From the NCBI GenBank assembly GCA_037074705.1, contig CM073590.1, positions 184,792,746 to 184,856,745 of the forward strand: DNA of 64,000 nucleotides. The letters are read 5' to 3'. Shown one piece after another: positions 48,721 through 60,250 of the stretch. The position numbers and the translations under genes are program-made. How positions within the stretch are numbered: position 1 is the stretch's first letter; every line of letters starts with the position of its first letter. The notes under the pieces were generated by a model. The model worked only from the letters and a program-made list of their open reading frames with translations. It was not told the DNA's origin and did not search any database. The stretch comes from Zhengitettix transpicula. Lineage: Eukaryota > Arthropoda > Insecta > Orthoptera > Tetrigidae.

Positions 48721-48755
48721 ATCTTTCATCTATCGATCACGAACTATATGATAAT
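48721..48755 (-). other. Candidate short exon, probably 5' UTR with start codon (exon D)
   Basis: A 35-bp unit on the minus strand between a very strong acceptor (AACATTTTTTTCTTGCAG) and a near-perfect donor (AGAT then GTAAGTATA). All three frames contain a stop in the first part, so it is not an internal coding exon. The frame of its ATG (ATG AAA GAT at the 3' end, right after an in-frame TAG) stays open to the donor in phase 0 and fits the phase-0 start of the exon candidate at 39242-39290. That would make it a 5' UTR exon carrying the initiator. No signal peptide results from this join, so the extracellular reading of the FN3-like part remains open. Confidence 0.4.
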
Positions 48756-49497
48756 CTGCAAGAAAAAAATGTTAGACTGGAGGTCTAAAACAGACTGTCC
48801 CTCAAAGAAGCCTCTTAATTTATGCGCAATAATTCGAATATTTACGGAGTTATAACGCATAATATAAATAACAATAATAAGAAATTATCTTGAATTAAAA
48901 TCTTTGATTTACAATCAAATATCAATTGATGGCGCCCAATACAAAACAAATACATTTTACTTTAATAATTACAAATTAAATAAATGCAAGAGACCGGAGG
49001 ACGCGGCACAATGAACTGAGAAATTTCACTGCGTGATTCAGAAATACTATCTAATATTGCCTTCAAGAATATTTGAATGCAGCTGCCCAATTGTGTATAT
49101 ACGAGTACAGAGCCAAAATAACGTATTTTCATGTCCGAGAGCCAGGAAATAAGCCGTACGTCTGTAATATTAAACCTGGAAGACTCGAGCCTTCGCCCGT
49201 TTTAGAGATCACAGGACTTCGTTGTTAGATAAAACTTCCTTGACGGAATCTCAATCCATAACCACATTTTCTTTTGAATTTCGGCCGAACTTTACTAAGA
49301 AACATTTTTATTAAATTCTATGCCATATATATAATATGTACATAATCAATAATAAATTCTATATTAATAGACGTGCTTATTATTGCAAACGTAATTTATT
49401 TAATTAATCAGTATTTTTGAGAGAGATTAAGTTAAAATAAACGTTATTCTTATATATTCATTTCTTCAAAACAAACGTTATCTATACCAACCAATAG
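48756..49497. other. AT-rich stretch, no gene seen
   Basis: No support for genes or repeats. Confidence 0.4.
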
Positions 49498-49745
49498 ATA
49501 ATGAAGTAGCCAATAAGCAGACGAAATTAAGTGACAAAATAAATACTACTCAACGATTCCGCAATTCTTGTGGCTTTCATCAGGCGTTGAAGAATCGTAA
49601 AAGGCGTACGAACGACACACGTCTCAAACGAAAGCTTTTGGGTCGTTTTCACGCCTTTTACGAGGTTTCATAACCTGACGAAAGCAACCAGGATTGCAGA
49701 AACGTTGTGTAGTATTTAATATTTGATTTTGTCTGTTTATTCGCT
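49498..49745. repeat. Full hairpin element with two inverted hammerhead-like cores
   Basis: Arms at about 49498-49605 and 49635-49745 are inverted copies: GAAGTAGCCAATAA, CAGACGAAATTAAGTGACAA, AATACTACTCAACG, then GGCTTTCATCAGG. Read outward in either direction, each arm gives CCTGAYGAAAG, a small hairpin, then GAAACGTTGTGTAG or its decayed form. The loop has CGTAAAAGGCGT with its own inverse ACGCCTTTTACG. Confidence 0.75.
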
Positions 49746-50829
49746 ACTTCATCAACCATTTGTCAATTTTCATCAAATACAATTTTTTTTTTGCTATCTA
49801 TATAAATTTTATAGAGGGCTGGAAGTTAACAGTACATTAAGAGTAATAAAATTCATGGTATTTCGAGTTCACAAATTCAATTTCCCTAACGATATAGTAC
49901 CATATAATTCCACAAAAAGAATAAAATATCACTTTTACTGAAAAAAAAATATAGTAAATACAGAAATATGGCCGAGTTCTATCGTCAGATTAAATTAGTT
50001 ATTACGTTCCTCAACCTCACTTTGATTATCAATATAGATAATCTGAGAATTTATAGTCGGTAAAAGAAGTCTAGAGTTCATATCAATTCAGCAAAATTTC
50101 TATGAGTTCAATATATTTGTTTATATAAAATTAGTTACTAAAGACGTTGTCGGTTTTAAAAGAGGTTATCAAAAATCATCAATTATTTTAAAGCGTTTTA
50201 CAATTATAAATCTTTCATAATGACTTGTGAGATAATTAATTTGTTATTTAAAAATTTAAGTGTACTTTATTCCGGTGAATACAGTTAACCTGATTTGTTT
50301 TATTTTGTTAAATAGTCAGAATTTAATTTTTATTGCAAAAAACATTTCTCCAAGTTTACGAATTTTCCATGTAAGAACTGCAAGCAGAGTAATAACGCAA
50401 TATGTGCCAGATATTTTCCTGTTTAGTTCTAATATGCAATATGCAACGATGTTCTGACGTACATACTTGCGCCTCATTGCGAAAAACCGAAGAATGATAC
50501 AAGAAGAAATTGCTTGCACAAAATTGTCTTCACCTGTTTCCATTAGTGTGCGCTTGTACGTCCCACGAACAATAACGTTTCATTGTTCTCATATCTAGCG
50601 ATGTTTATGCCGTTAACGTAATAAATGGGCTTTAATATAATAATGAAAAGAGCTCAAACGACAACTTCTGTTACTCAACGCTCGTAATACCCATTAATTG
50701 TATAAATCAATTAAACCGTTCATGTTTCCAATTACGAGCCATACCTATTAATTGGTTATAACTTAATTATTATATAACTCTTTTACGTTTTAAAATATCA
50801 AATACTTTATTTCATTTTCACTTAGACGC
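49746..50829. other. AT-rich stretch, no confirmed gene
   Basis: The minus frame at 50316-50543 starts METGEDNFVQAISSC and reaches GCGCAA followed by GTATGTACG near 50464, which is donor-like. No downstream exon matches in phase, so it is not called. Confidence 0.3.
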
Positions 50830-51314
50830 TTTTTTTTCAGAGTAACAGGCTGCATGACGGTAATCCACATATAGCAACTCCCCTTTAATAGCATAGGAAA
50901 GGATTTTAAAGGGAGGATGCGGAAGGGTAGAGAAAGGTAACCAAGGGTTAACTAGGGTTCCCGGGCTGAAATTTAAGGATGCTACCCGGCATTCACCTAA
51001 AAGTGATGCAGGACAAGTCTTAGAAAATCTGCATGAGCTAGGTCGGACATTGGGTACTTGTTCCACGCTCTTCCGATGGCGGAAGAGGGGTTTTCTGTGG
51101 GGTCGCAGCATTCACTTCTCTGTGCCCTGACCAGTTTAGGAGGCAGCTAGCAGACTGTTCCAATGTAAACAGCCAACAACTCTTTCCGTAATCCCAAGGT
51201 CTGTGACCCCGCAACATATACCTCTGAACACAGGTTGAAGTACCTCAGCACAAGGGGAACCTTAGTTCAAAAACGGAGAGAGGAAAATGCACCCCCAATG
51301 GCAGCCCGCACGGA
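50830..51314 (-). mobile_element. Family A SINE, near-complete minus copy
   Basis: Begins with the T-run of its tail (50830-50838) and AGAGTAACAGGCTGCATGAC, and ends at AATGGCAGCCCGCACGG. All internal blocks are in order. The 97-codon minus frame here is repeat translation. Confidence 0.9.
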
Positions 51315-52944
51315 TTTTTATATATAGTTTAGTTGTATGTTAAAGCGACTATAGTTATCTTTTAAGTCATTCATTCATGTTCCCATGAAGACAAGACATT
51401 TTATTTCAAGTTTTTGTTCGTTTTTTATTAGAATATTTTGAGTAATATTAGATAAATGAATGGGTCTATAATTCTAAATGTAAGCAGATCAATATTTTTG
51501 AGATTCGGATACTACTTTTCAAATTGAGGGAACATCAAAAAAATGGGCCAGAAGCAATCTTCTTCCTAAATATCACTTTGAAATAATTAAGGCAGCCGTT
51601 TCAGCTCAGTATTAAGTTTTTCATAAAATAATTGTATGTTTATGTACTGAGATATCTGTTTTAATGTTTCGTCTACAATATATTCCAAAAATTAAATTTT
51701 GAAATATTAATTTTGTCTTATTTCCGCGACATTTTTACTTCAAAGGATACATGGTTTGCATAAACGATGGAAGTGCAACACCTCTAATAGAAAGAAATTT
51801 TTAGCACCGATGAAGAACTTATTCTATGAAGTGCCAGAACATTCTGTTGCTTTATTTTTAAAAGATTGGCGCTTGTTGTAAAGTAAAATCGCACTCATAA
51901 TTACCATTTGATTAAACTATTTCTGGAAATATTGAATTATTAAAAATTTTAAATTATTTACGCTAAGGTATTTAGAAACGGAATCTTTGGTTTGTTACGG
52001 CTTTTACATTTAGTGATAAATCACCTGGGACTGAAGGTGTTGAAAAAATACTTGGTTCGTCAGAGGATTCGCTCTAAGATCATTTCCACGATGACAAATG
52101 ATGGGAAAGAATAGAAAACATAAATATTACAGAAAAGACTGCTAGGGAAATCATTGAATAACTTAAGCTGCTAAAGTTCTATACGCTTTTTTTTCTGATT
52201 AAATTATAAATACATATTTATATAATTTATTTAAATATACCTTTTTTACTCTTCAATCTATTTACCTCACATTTCTAATTACAGTCAAGTCTATTCAGAA
52301 CTAAAATTAAGTTTTCGTGGACTATAATGCACGCAGAGTGCATGTTTTGATAATTGACATTTAGTACGAAGCGTCATAAACTGAAGCCAGTTGCGCGTTT
52401 GTTTTCCAATGTGCGGTGGGTGATGACGTCTGTTTCCCAGAGTTGCCTGATAAATGCTCAACCTAATTTCGGTAGTATATGTTCTAAAATAAAAATTATC
52501 TGGATATATAGCAAGAAAAAATTGTTTTTCAAGGATATTATAGGTTCTCATCAAAACAGGAGTGGGACGAACATAACCATAAAATAAGTTCGTCCATAAT
52601 ATATTGATGTTTGTAACGAGAGCTCTTCGAACCCGATCTACGATGAGGAAGATTAACTAAGGTACGCTTAATGTTCTTGGTAGTCAGTTGTAGGCGAAAT
52701 CTTCCAAATTAGCTACTGCATTTGCACAACAGAATAGGAATTTCAGGACTTGCCGCTTTGAAGAACAAAGGAACCATCTGAGAAACTGGGAACGGGTCAC
52801 AGATTATTGCTCTACAAGGAACTGTTGAAGTGGCCAAGAGTCATGTAATTAAACGTTAAGGGCCGGTATTTGGGTACTGTAGATCTCTTTCATTTACTAA
52901 TAAATCTCAAGGGACTGAAGTCATTCATTCTGCAATATATGCGG
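51315..52944. other. AT-rich stretch, no gene seen
   Basis: A GC-richer patch near 52370-52470 has frames open on both strands but no recognisable domain. It may be an old mobile-element fragment. Confidence 0.3.
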
Positions 52945-53115
52945 ATGTTTAAAATGAAAAAAATTACGTCTGATTGAAAATAGCTGTCAACTGACAAGTG
53001 CAGTTGTGTTTTTCTAGGCTTTTCTTAGCACCTGACGAATGGGACAATAATAAAAGAAACGTTGTGTGATATTTATATTACATTTTGTCTGAATTGGCTA
53101 TCTTTCTTATTCTTT
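52945..53115 (+). repeat. Hairpin-family half copy
   Basis: Shares ATTACGTCTGATTGAAAATA and then CAACTGACAAGTGCAGTTGT, CTGACGAATGGGA, GAAACGTTGTGTG and TGTCTGAATTGGCTATCTTT with 62535-62892. It looks like a deletion derivative lacking the left arm. Confidence 0.7.
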
Positions 53116-53668
53116 ATGCAGATGTTTATTTAGAATCGTCTGCTACAAATTTAAAATCAACATGTTATCCTAAGACTTTGTGACAACTGTTTAATTGATA
53201 ACTTAATTCTAATTAATCATGTTATTTACGGCTTGTAGCGTGTGAAAGCTTTCGCTGTATATTCCTGAATTAAATAAGTTTATTTCCAAGAGCGAATCTA
53301 GAAGACAAAATATAACGATTTTATATATTGTTTTATTACGGCATCAAATGCACGTCGAATGTGGTTGCAACTCATATTTATTGAACGTTTAAATTTCACA
53401 GTAATGTTATTTTAAAAGGAAATTTTTCTTCAACTTTGATGACATTTTTATACCTTTTTTGTATTGTGCTCACTCTTCTATAAATACGTTTTGTCGAACA
53501 TACTACATTATATTTAATATTTCCAAATTTTTATGCAATTTAATTCAATTTTTATTTCTTTCTGCGTATAAATGAAAAAGGAAGCCCTACTCTCTTTGAA
53601 TTATGGGTTCTCGCTCAAGTGAATATGTCGTCTGTGTGTTATATGTGAGGCTTTCCAAATACTTCCTC
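53116..53668. other. AT-rich stretch, no gene seen
   Basis: No support for genes or repeats. Confidence 0.4.
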
Positions 53669-53920
53669 TACTATAGCCCCGGGGCCTTAATTAACCCTTG
53701 GCTACCTTCCTCCACAACCTGATGCAGCTTTTTCTAGGGTTCCCCCTGCATCAATTTTAGGCGAATTGCCGGGTAGGATCCTTAAAACCATAGCCCGGGG
53801 ACCCTAGATAACGCTTGGCTACCTTCTTCTACCCTTCCGCATCCTCCTTTCAAATCCTTTTCCTATGCTATAAGAGGGTAGTTGCCAATATGTGGATTAC
53901 CCTATACATAACCTGTCTAC
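53669..53920 (+). mobile_element. Family A SINE, two 3' fragments in tandem
   Basis: A scrap (53669-53713, CTATAGCCCCGGGGCC to GGCTACCTTCC) is fused to a longer 3' half (53714-53920, starting AACCTGATGCAG). Confidence 0.85.
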
Positions 53921-53939
53921 ACCTCACCTCACTTACGAA

Positions 53940-54455
53940 GGTCGTGAACCTTCCCAGAGAACTCTGGCGGAGGCTACCTTAGGGGATGCCTTCACATCTC
54001 TCTGGTTTTTTTGAACTATGGTTCCCACATTCCGGGGCACCTTGGCCAGTTTTGAGAGGTGTATGTTCCAGGGTCGCAGAACTTGGGCACACGGTAAGAG
54101 TTTTCTCTGTTCCTATTGGAATAGTCGGTCAGCTGCCTCCTAAACTGGTCAAGGCACGGAGAAGGGAATGCTGCGTCCCCACAGCAAACTCCTCTCCCGC
54201 TATCGGAAGGGCGTGGGACAAGTACCCAATGCCCGACCTACCAGATGCAGGTTTTTCTAGGGTTTTCCCTTCATCACTTTTAGGCGAATTGCCGGGTAGG
54301 ATTCTTAAACCATAGCCCGGGGGCCCTAGTTAACCCTTGGCTACCTTCCTCTACCTTTCCGCATCCCCCCTTTCAGATCCCTTCTTATGCTATGAAAGGG
54401 GAGTTGCCACCATGTGGATTACCCTCATGTAGCCTGTTACCCTAAAAAAAAAAAG
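53940..54455 (+). mobile_element. Family A SINE, full-length copy with target duplication
   Basis: About 516 bp from GGTCGTGAACC to a poly(A) of about 11 bases, flanked by CTTACGAA direct repeats (53932-53939 and 54456-54463). This and the copy at 56222 define the ends: 5' head GAGGCTACCTT, 3' end CATGTAGCCTGTTACCC plus poly(A). A-tailing and target duplication show spread by LINE-type retrotransposition. The 109-codon plus frame is repeat translation. Confidence 0.9.
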
Positions 54456-54721
54456 CTTACGAAAAATTATATCTTTATTTTCCGAAGTTTCAGTTTTCTG
54501 ACGACACGAGCATTAGAAAACTGAGTCAATGATGTATTCAATCACGTACTACTACACTGGATTCAAGTGAATGGATTATTACTGATTGAATAAAAATCAC
54601 ACATTTTGTGCAATTTCCAACGAAAAATGTGGTCCTCAACTCTATAGAAAAAGGATATATATAAAATTTTTGGAGTTGAAATTCGTAAAAATTAATTTCA
54701 TTTAATATATTATGTATATTT
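54456..54721. other. AT-rich stretch, no gene seen
   Basis: Nothing recognised. Confidence 0.4.
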
Positions 54722-54872
54722 ATAGTAGATATAATTCATCAGTTAACCTGATGACTATTGCGGAGATTGCCGTCGAAACGTTGTTATTTAACAAACAATT
54801 GGCCCTGGGTTGAGACCCGAGAATTATATCTACAACAGATTCACCGGGAAAGCCGTCGCTCTGTATATTTAT
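54722..54872 (+). repeat. Hairpin-family copy with hammerhead-like core
   Basis: TAACCTGATGACTATTGCGG then GATTGCCGTCGAAACGTTG, followed by CACCGGGAAAGCCGTCGCT, the inverse of a word near 10190. TAGATATAATTC near 54727 and GAATTATATCTAC near 54821 form an outer inverted repeat. Confidence 0.5.
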
Positions 54873-55881
54873 AATTATAAGATACTCTTCATGACTCATT
54901 GTACATCGTTGAAGCCCCCTGTATAGCGTCTACGGAATATGATCTAATACTATACTATACTTTCCGCACTTCCAAGTCCATAGACGACACAATTTTTTTT
55001 AAATTAAAGTTTATAACGGTCGCGTCAACATCGTGGTCATTGGCGACCCGTATGTTATTTACAATAGTTTCTTAGCGTTATTATTTACATACATTCTTAA
55101 CATCAATTGCAATCGGGTTTCTATAATTGTTCACTTATGTTTGCTTCCTCGATAAATTTGATGATGTCGAAGTCAGCTGTCGTTGAAGTGCAGAGGTCTG
55201 AGATGTGGTGTTTTGCGATTGTATGTCTTCTGATGTCGTTGAAGAATGCAGTCAACCACTAACTATTCCCCATATACTATTCTATTGAAACAACGACACC
55301 ATTCCCTTCCCTTGAAACCAAAGTCTATAAAATATTTTATAGAACTTGCTTTAACTTGTTCCGTCGTTATCTTTCAGTTCTCTCTGCGTTGTTGTTAAGT
55401 ACCGTAATAATTTCTTTTTAAGTCTGAAGAGAATCGTCATTGCACATGAATCAATGATCCATCATACTGAACTAGATAACAAAACAGAGAATGAATGAAA
55501 TGTCCAGAGAAAAATAAATTATTCTTCAATCCTTTGTAGAAAAGGTGTCGTACATTATGTTAGGTTCTTACTATTGCAATTATGGAATATTACCTGGAAA
55601 GAGTCATGTTTAAGATGCTTAGACAGTCGATTCTCGACAGCGCAACAAAAGAACGATGCGGCGCATACGTGGTTTACGGCTCATCAATGGATGGATTTTA
55701 GTCTTGCCGAAAGCTTGTGGAACGATGAACCAAGTGTATTGGAAAGTAGGGTGAAAAATTAATTCAATTGGAAATTTTCTGTTAATGCTGTTAAAAATTT
55801 AAAAATTCAGTTGATTACCTTTTTATCTCACGCTTATAGCCTGACACGCCAATATGTAAAAGGTATATCATAGGTATTATA
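54873..55881. other. AT-rich stretch with unidentified protein-like fragment
   Basis: At about 55141-55270 the minus strand reads FFNDIRRHTIAKHHI, then TADFDIIKFIEEANI and a stop. This looks like a genuine protein fragment rather than chance, and it may be a transposon remnant. The 62-codon plus frame at 55574-55762 is unrecognised. Confidence 0.3.
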
Positions 55882-57606
55882 CGAGAGTTGTTTGATAAGT
55901 ATAATAAAATGTAATAAATAGAATTTTTTTGCCTATACACTTGGCGCACCGAGTTTCCAATTTTTTAGCCCATCACAAAAATAGGTTTCGTCAAACTCTG
56001 CAAAATACTCAGTCAAGACCTCGATCCCTTCTTAATTTGAGCAAAATTTTCAAGTTCGGGAAGAAGAAGAAGTCACTTGGTGCTAGCTCTAATGAATACG
56101 TTGGATGAGAAATTAATTCGAATCCCAAGTCGTACACTTTCGCCTATGAGACTGCTGTTATGCGCGCAGGCATATTGTCCTGGTGAAACATCACTTACTT
56201 GCCAGCCAATCGCGCGTTTCTAAAAAAAACGCCTGTGAGGGCTATTCTCTCGCAGGCAGTACCTGCGAGGGATATTCTCTCGCATGTAGAACCTTGTAGG
56301 AGAGATACGCAGGGGCTACCTTTGGGGATGCATTTTCCTCTCCGTTTTTGAACTAAGGTTCCCACAAGCTGAGGCACCTCGGCCTGTTTTAAAAGGTGTA
56401 TGTTCCGGGGTCACAGACCTTGGGCATACCGTAAGAGTTGTCCGCTATTCCCATCGGAATAGTCGGCCAGCTGCCTCCTAAACTGGTCGAGGCACGGCGA
56501 AGGGAATGCTGCGTCCCCACAGCAAACTCCTCTCCCGCTATCGGAAGGGCGTGGGACAAGTACCCAATGCCCGACCTACCTGATGCAGGTTTTTCTAGTG
56601 TTTTCCCTGCATTACTTTTAGGCGAATGCCGGTTAGGATCCTTAAACCATATCCCGGGGGCCCTAGTTAATCCTTGCTATCTTCCTCTACCCTTCCACAT
56701 CCCCCCTTTCAAATCCCTTCCTATGATGCTATTAAAGGAGAGTGGATTACCCTCATGTAGCCTGTCAAAAAAAACGCGCGTTTCTCAATAAGCATCCGTT
56801 TCAAACGACCCAACAGAGCAGCATAATAGCGCCCAGATATGTTTTTGCCATTTTCTTACGAATTTATTAATTTTATACCCTGAGAATCCCAGAAGACTTT
56901 CCAGCTGACAAAACGGTCTTCGTCTTTTCCAGTGCAATTTCACCAACTTTTTTCCATTGCTTTTTGGTGTCTGGTGTGTAATGATGGTTTCAAGTTTCAT
57001 CGACGGTTACGAATCGATGAAAAAAGTCTTAAGCATTACTATATTCTGCGTTGAAATATTTTTCTGAATCCACTTTTGGTCCAATGTCAACACATGCGGC
57101 ACATATCGCACACAAAGCTTTTTCATTGCCAGTTTTTCATAGATAATGAAATGCAAGTGTTCAGTTTAGACACTTACGGCATCACTACCTCACGCATTAT
57201 TATAGCCCGCGATCTTCCATTACGATATTGTGAACTTCTAAGTCTTCCTGAGTGGTGCCCTCAATTTGGCGGTCGGAGCGAGATTCATTTTCTGTGCTTC
57301 TGCGACCTCATTTAAACTCATTAATCCAGTAATAATTGGTCTTCAAAGGTGGTGCAGAGTCAGTGTAAACTTAATCCAATACGGTTTTAATTTTTGCAGC
57401 TGTCCAACCCTTCAAATAAAATTGTTTAATGACAGAGCGAAATTAGTTTTTTCCATTGTCCCCGCCTGACTACACATAACACTACAGTAAGCTGCTAGCA
57501 ATATACTACGATAGCATATGTTCAAAATGTTTACCAACAAGGGTAGGACAGTGAAAAATTTCCCGCTATTTCACAAAAATTTACATGACTTATCGTACAG
57601 CCCTTG
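55882..57606 (-). pseudogene. Mariner transposon, decayed, DD34D transposase
   Basis: Terminal inverted repeats (CGAGAGTTGTTTGATAAGT at the left; ACTTATCGTACAGCCCTTG at the right) sit at TA dinucleotides (55880-55881 and 57607-57608). Without the nested SINE the element is about 1.16 kb, close to the usual 1.3 kb. On the minus strand, broken frames give MEKTNFALS, NYYWINEFK, then VHNIVMEDRGL. The catalytic blocks follow: DETW (near 56998), HQDNMPA (near 56190) and LAPSDFFFFPNLK. Thirty-four residues separate the second and third Asp, the mariner DD34D spacing. Stops and frameshifts throughout mean it cannot make transposase. Confidence 0.92.
56222..56774 (+). mobile_element. Family A SINE nested in mariner
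   Basis: 553 bp bounded by an 11-bp target duplication CGCGCGTTTCT (56211-56221 and 56775-56785), and ending in an A-run of eight. It falls in the transposase between the DETW and HQDN blocks. The 5' end carries an extra two-unit repeat of about 30 bp (CTGTGAGGGCTATTCTCTCG and CTGCGAGGGATATTCTCTCG). The 117-codon frame inside is repeat translation. Confidence 0.95.
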
Positions 57607-57608
57607 TA

Positions 57609-59339
57609 AGGGAATTTAATTCCTTCATTAAGTTTGATAATCAAAAGTAACGTTTAAAATACTTTATTTTCTTTGAACATGCAGCGGAACCAGATCAACC
57701 TTCTCGAAACATAACATACCACAATAATAATAGTAACAAATAAAATATATTTTTTATAAACCAATTTAAAAGTTTCATGTAATGAGCAGGGACTCCTTCG
57801 GTTTGATACTTTTGGCACACTCATGTGCAAATTTACAGTATCGTGATTTCAGTTACATAAAGTATCACTGCCATCATTTAAATAGCCGAAATGAGCCGCC
57901 CTTCAATATTACGTTGTGGTGAAGTTATCGAATATTACTAATATATTGGTTTTCCTCGTAGGGTTTCAGAAGCTCACTAAAATAACCACGAATTTTGCTT
58001 GTACACAATCAATTTGTCGGCTTCATCAGTCATGGATGGAAGGGATTTCTCCTTTATTTACAAAAAAAACACACACACAAGTAATGTGAGACGATATCGA
58101 GCACATGTGATCAGATGACAACGTTCCAATCAACCTCATAAGGTTTCTCATACAATAAATATAATAATGTTCAACAAACTCGCAATAAAAAAATAAAATT
58201 AATCATTCCCAATATTTATAAAGCTGACTTTGACTTTCTGTTTTGTACTTAATCGAGCCTGAAACTTTTGCGTCATATTCACAGAAAACACTAATAGAAT
58301 AAAATATATAACATTATTTACTTCAATTACAATAATTCATCGGTTTATTTTATTCAAATCATCTGTTGATTAAGTTAAGATAATTTCATATTACATAGAA
58401 CAACAAATTTTGCTATTTCTATTAGTAGTAGAAATAGTGTAAATAATATATATTGTAATTGTCTTTAGCATATTCGCAGGTGTTGGTATAAGGATCAGAT
58501 TAAAATATTATAAATTAACATTATATGTTAATTTTCATTCATATTTTTGTCGAATACAATTTTTCAGTCTTCGAGGCACAGTTTCTTCCTCTTCCCGAAG
58601 TTGTTATTCCCTCCGAACCTCCCACGCGTTTAAATCAATAGCCTTAGTTCAGTATTTGCAAATTCCTTCCTCCCCTTTGATGACGCATCCGTCAGTACAC
58701 TTTATATATGTGACTAGTCAAGTTTAAAACTCTTTGAACCGTAATTCTTTTTCTTTTGACTTAACAAACTCGATTCCCTTCGTATATTTTCTACATGTAG
58801 GTTTCTCCAGGTTCAGCTACATTTTCAAATACCATATGTTTATTAGCTCATTCTTTCTTTTAAAAAAAGTTATTATTTCTCCTGATGAATTCTTAAATCT
58901 ATTCCAAAGTAGTTTTCAATTATTTATTTCAACTAGGGATATTCTCCTTAATGGTTTATCGACGTTCAAACACATGACCGGTGTCAGCCGTCATAGCATC
59001 TACACACAGCATCGAAATTTAGTGAAATGCCATTTAATGAGCTTCAGGATCGCAACAAAATTAACAAATCTATAATTTCCTACTCAAAGTAGGTCTCTAA
59101 TCTTGTTTATTTAGAATTTCTGTTTTTTTTGCCGTTTGGTTCACAATAAAAAATGTATATTAATAAGATAATGTATATTAATTTACACAAAACTCAATTT
59201 GTAATGGCGTAATTGGTGGGTCCGTTCGCACATTTGGATGTTATAAATCATTGATCTGACTGGTGGAATGCATTTTGATATTCCTGACGTTAATGGAAAG
59301 TTTTTCTCTCTGATCCCAAACGTTAGAAGTGAATAAAGT
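57609..59339. other. AT-rich stretch, no gene seen
   Basis: The 113-codon plus frame at 58734-59075 is Phe/Ser/Leu-rich with no domain I recognise. ATATATTGTAATTG near 58450 could be the start of a decayed L-family element. Confidence 0.35.
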
Positions 59340-59500
59340 AGACTATTTAAATAAAAAAGTAGCCAAACAAAAGACAAAATTAAGTGATTAAATAAATTCC
59401 TCACAATTTTTCTGCATTCCTTGTTAATTTCGTCAGATGGTTCAAAATCGTAAGAGCCTCAAGAACGGCGCTCCGCACAAACCAGCCGACGAAATAAAAA
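59340..59500 (-). repeat. Hairpin-family half copy
   Basis: GTAGCCAAACAAAAGACAAAA, TTCTGCATTCCTTG, TTTCGTCAGATGG, then ATCGTAAGAGCC and AAGAACGG. Same order as the left half of 49498-49745 and the loop of 13615-13740. Confidence 0.6.
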
Positions 59501-60029
59501 TCAAAGCTAAAACGAACTTTAATGCAAAGATAATATAAAAGAAAAGTGAGATTAGCTTAAGAATAAGGATTCATAACAATAGTTGAGTTTCATAGTTCAC
59601 AGTAAGTTAAATTTCAGTGAAGTTATAATACACTCATGAAATTTAATTACTATGCTGATTCCAGGCGTTTTATAATTGGTAGTGGAAGCCCTAGTAATTA
59701 ATGTCCTCCACTGAGCATAGCATCACATCACTGTTTTGAGGTTAATTAATGATACGAGACTGACTTATTTTCTCCTTGGTTGTGACCCCAAAATATTCTG
59801 TCAGCCATATGAAGTATTTGGAGATTTTATAATCGTTTACTGGTCGTCCACGTTGGCATTGTGTTGCAGATGCAGTTCACACGTGGAGTACGTAAAGCGG
59901 GTTAGTCTAATATCTTACAATCGGCAGTCTAAAGATGCACGTAGTGGCAGATTGTTCCGTGATATACGTGACCTATTGGAGATAATGTGTCAGAGACTAG
60001 CTCTCGTAAGTAGAGCCTTACAGGAGGCT
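59501..60029. other. Gene-free stretch
   Basis: The 109-codon plus frame at 59736-60065 runs into a SINE fragment and has no recognisable domain. Confidence 0.3.
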
Positions 60030-60250
60030 ACCTACGCGCATACGTTCTTCTCTCTCTGGTATTGAATTATTGTTCCGATAAGTTGAGACTCCTTAGGTCA
60101 GTTTCTAGAGGTAAATGCTCCGGAGTCGCATACGTGGTGTATACGTCAAAAGTTGTCCTGCGTTTCATTTGAAAAAATCAGAAAGCTGCCTTCAGACCGG
60201 GTCGAGGCAAGGTGACCGAAATGCGACCACAAATCAAACCCCAGGGGGAG
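60030..60250 (+). mobile_element. Family A SINE, diverged 5' half
   Basis: CAGGAGGCTACCTACGCGC, TTCCGATAAGTTGAGAC, GGAGTCGCATACG and CGGGTCGAGGCAAGG follow the order of the family head. The copy is strongly diverged and lacks the 3' half. Confidence 0.6.

Noticed and set aside
50464..50543. First coding exon starting METGED with a GTATGT donor
   Set aside because: It ends in phase 2 and no later exon candidate accepts that phase without a stop.
53986..54315. 109-codon plus frame, shared in part with 56438-56791
   Set aside because: The similarity between these two frames comes from the SINE itself; they are not a protein family.
57940..58040. Another hammerhead-like hairpin repeat (CTGATGAAGCC on minus)
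   Set aside because: The GAAACG partner is not at the right distance and the surrounding words do not match the family.
58734..59075. 113-codon plus frame
   Set aside because: Phe/Ser/Leu-rich low-complexity translation with no motif or splice support.
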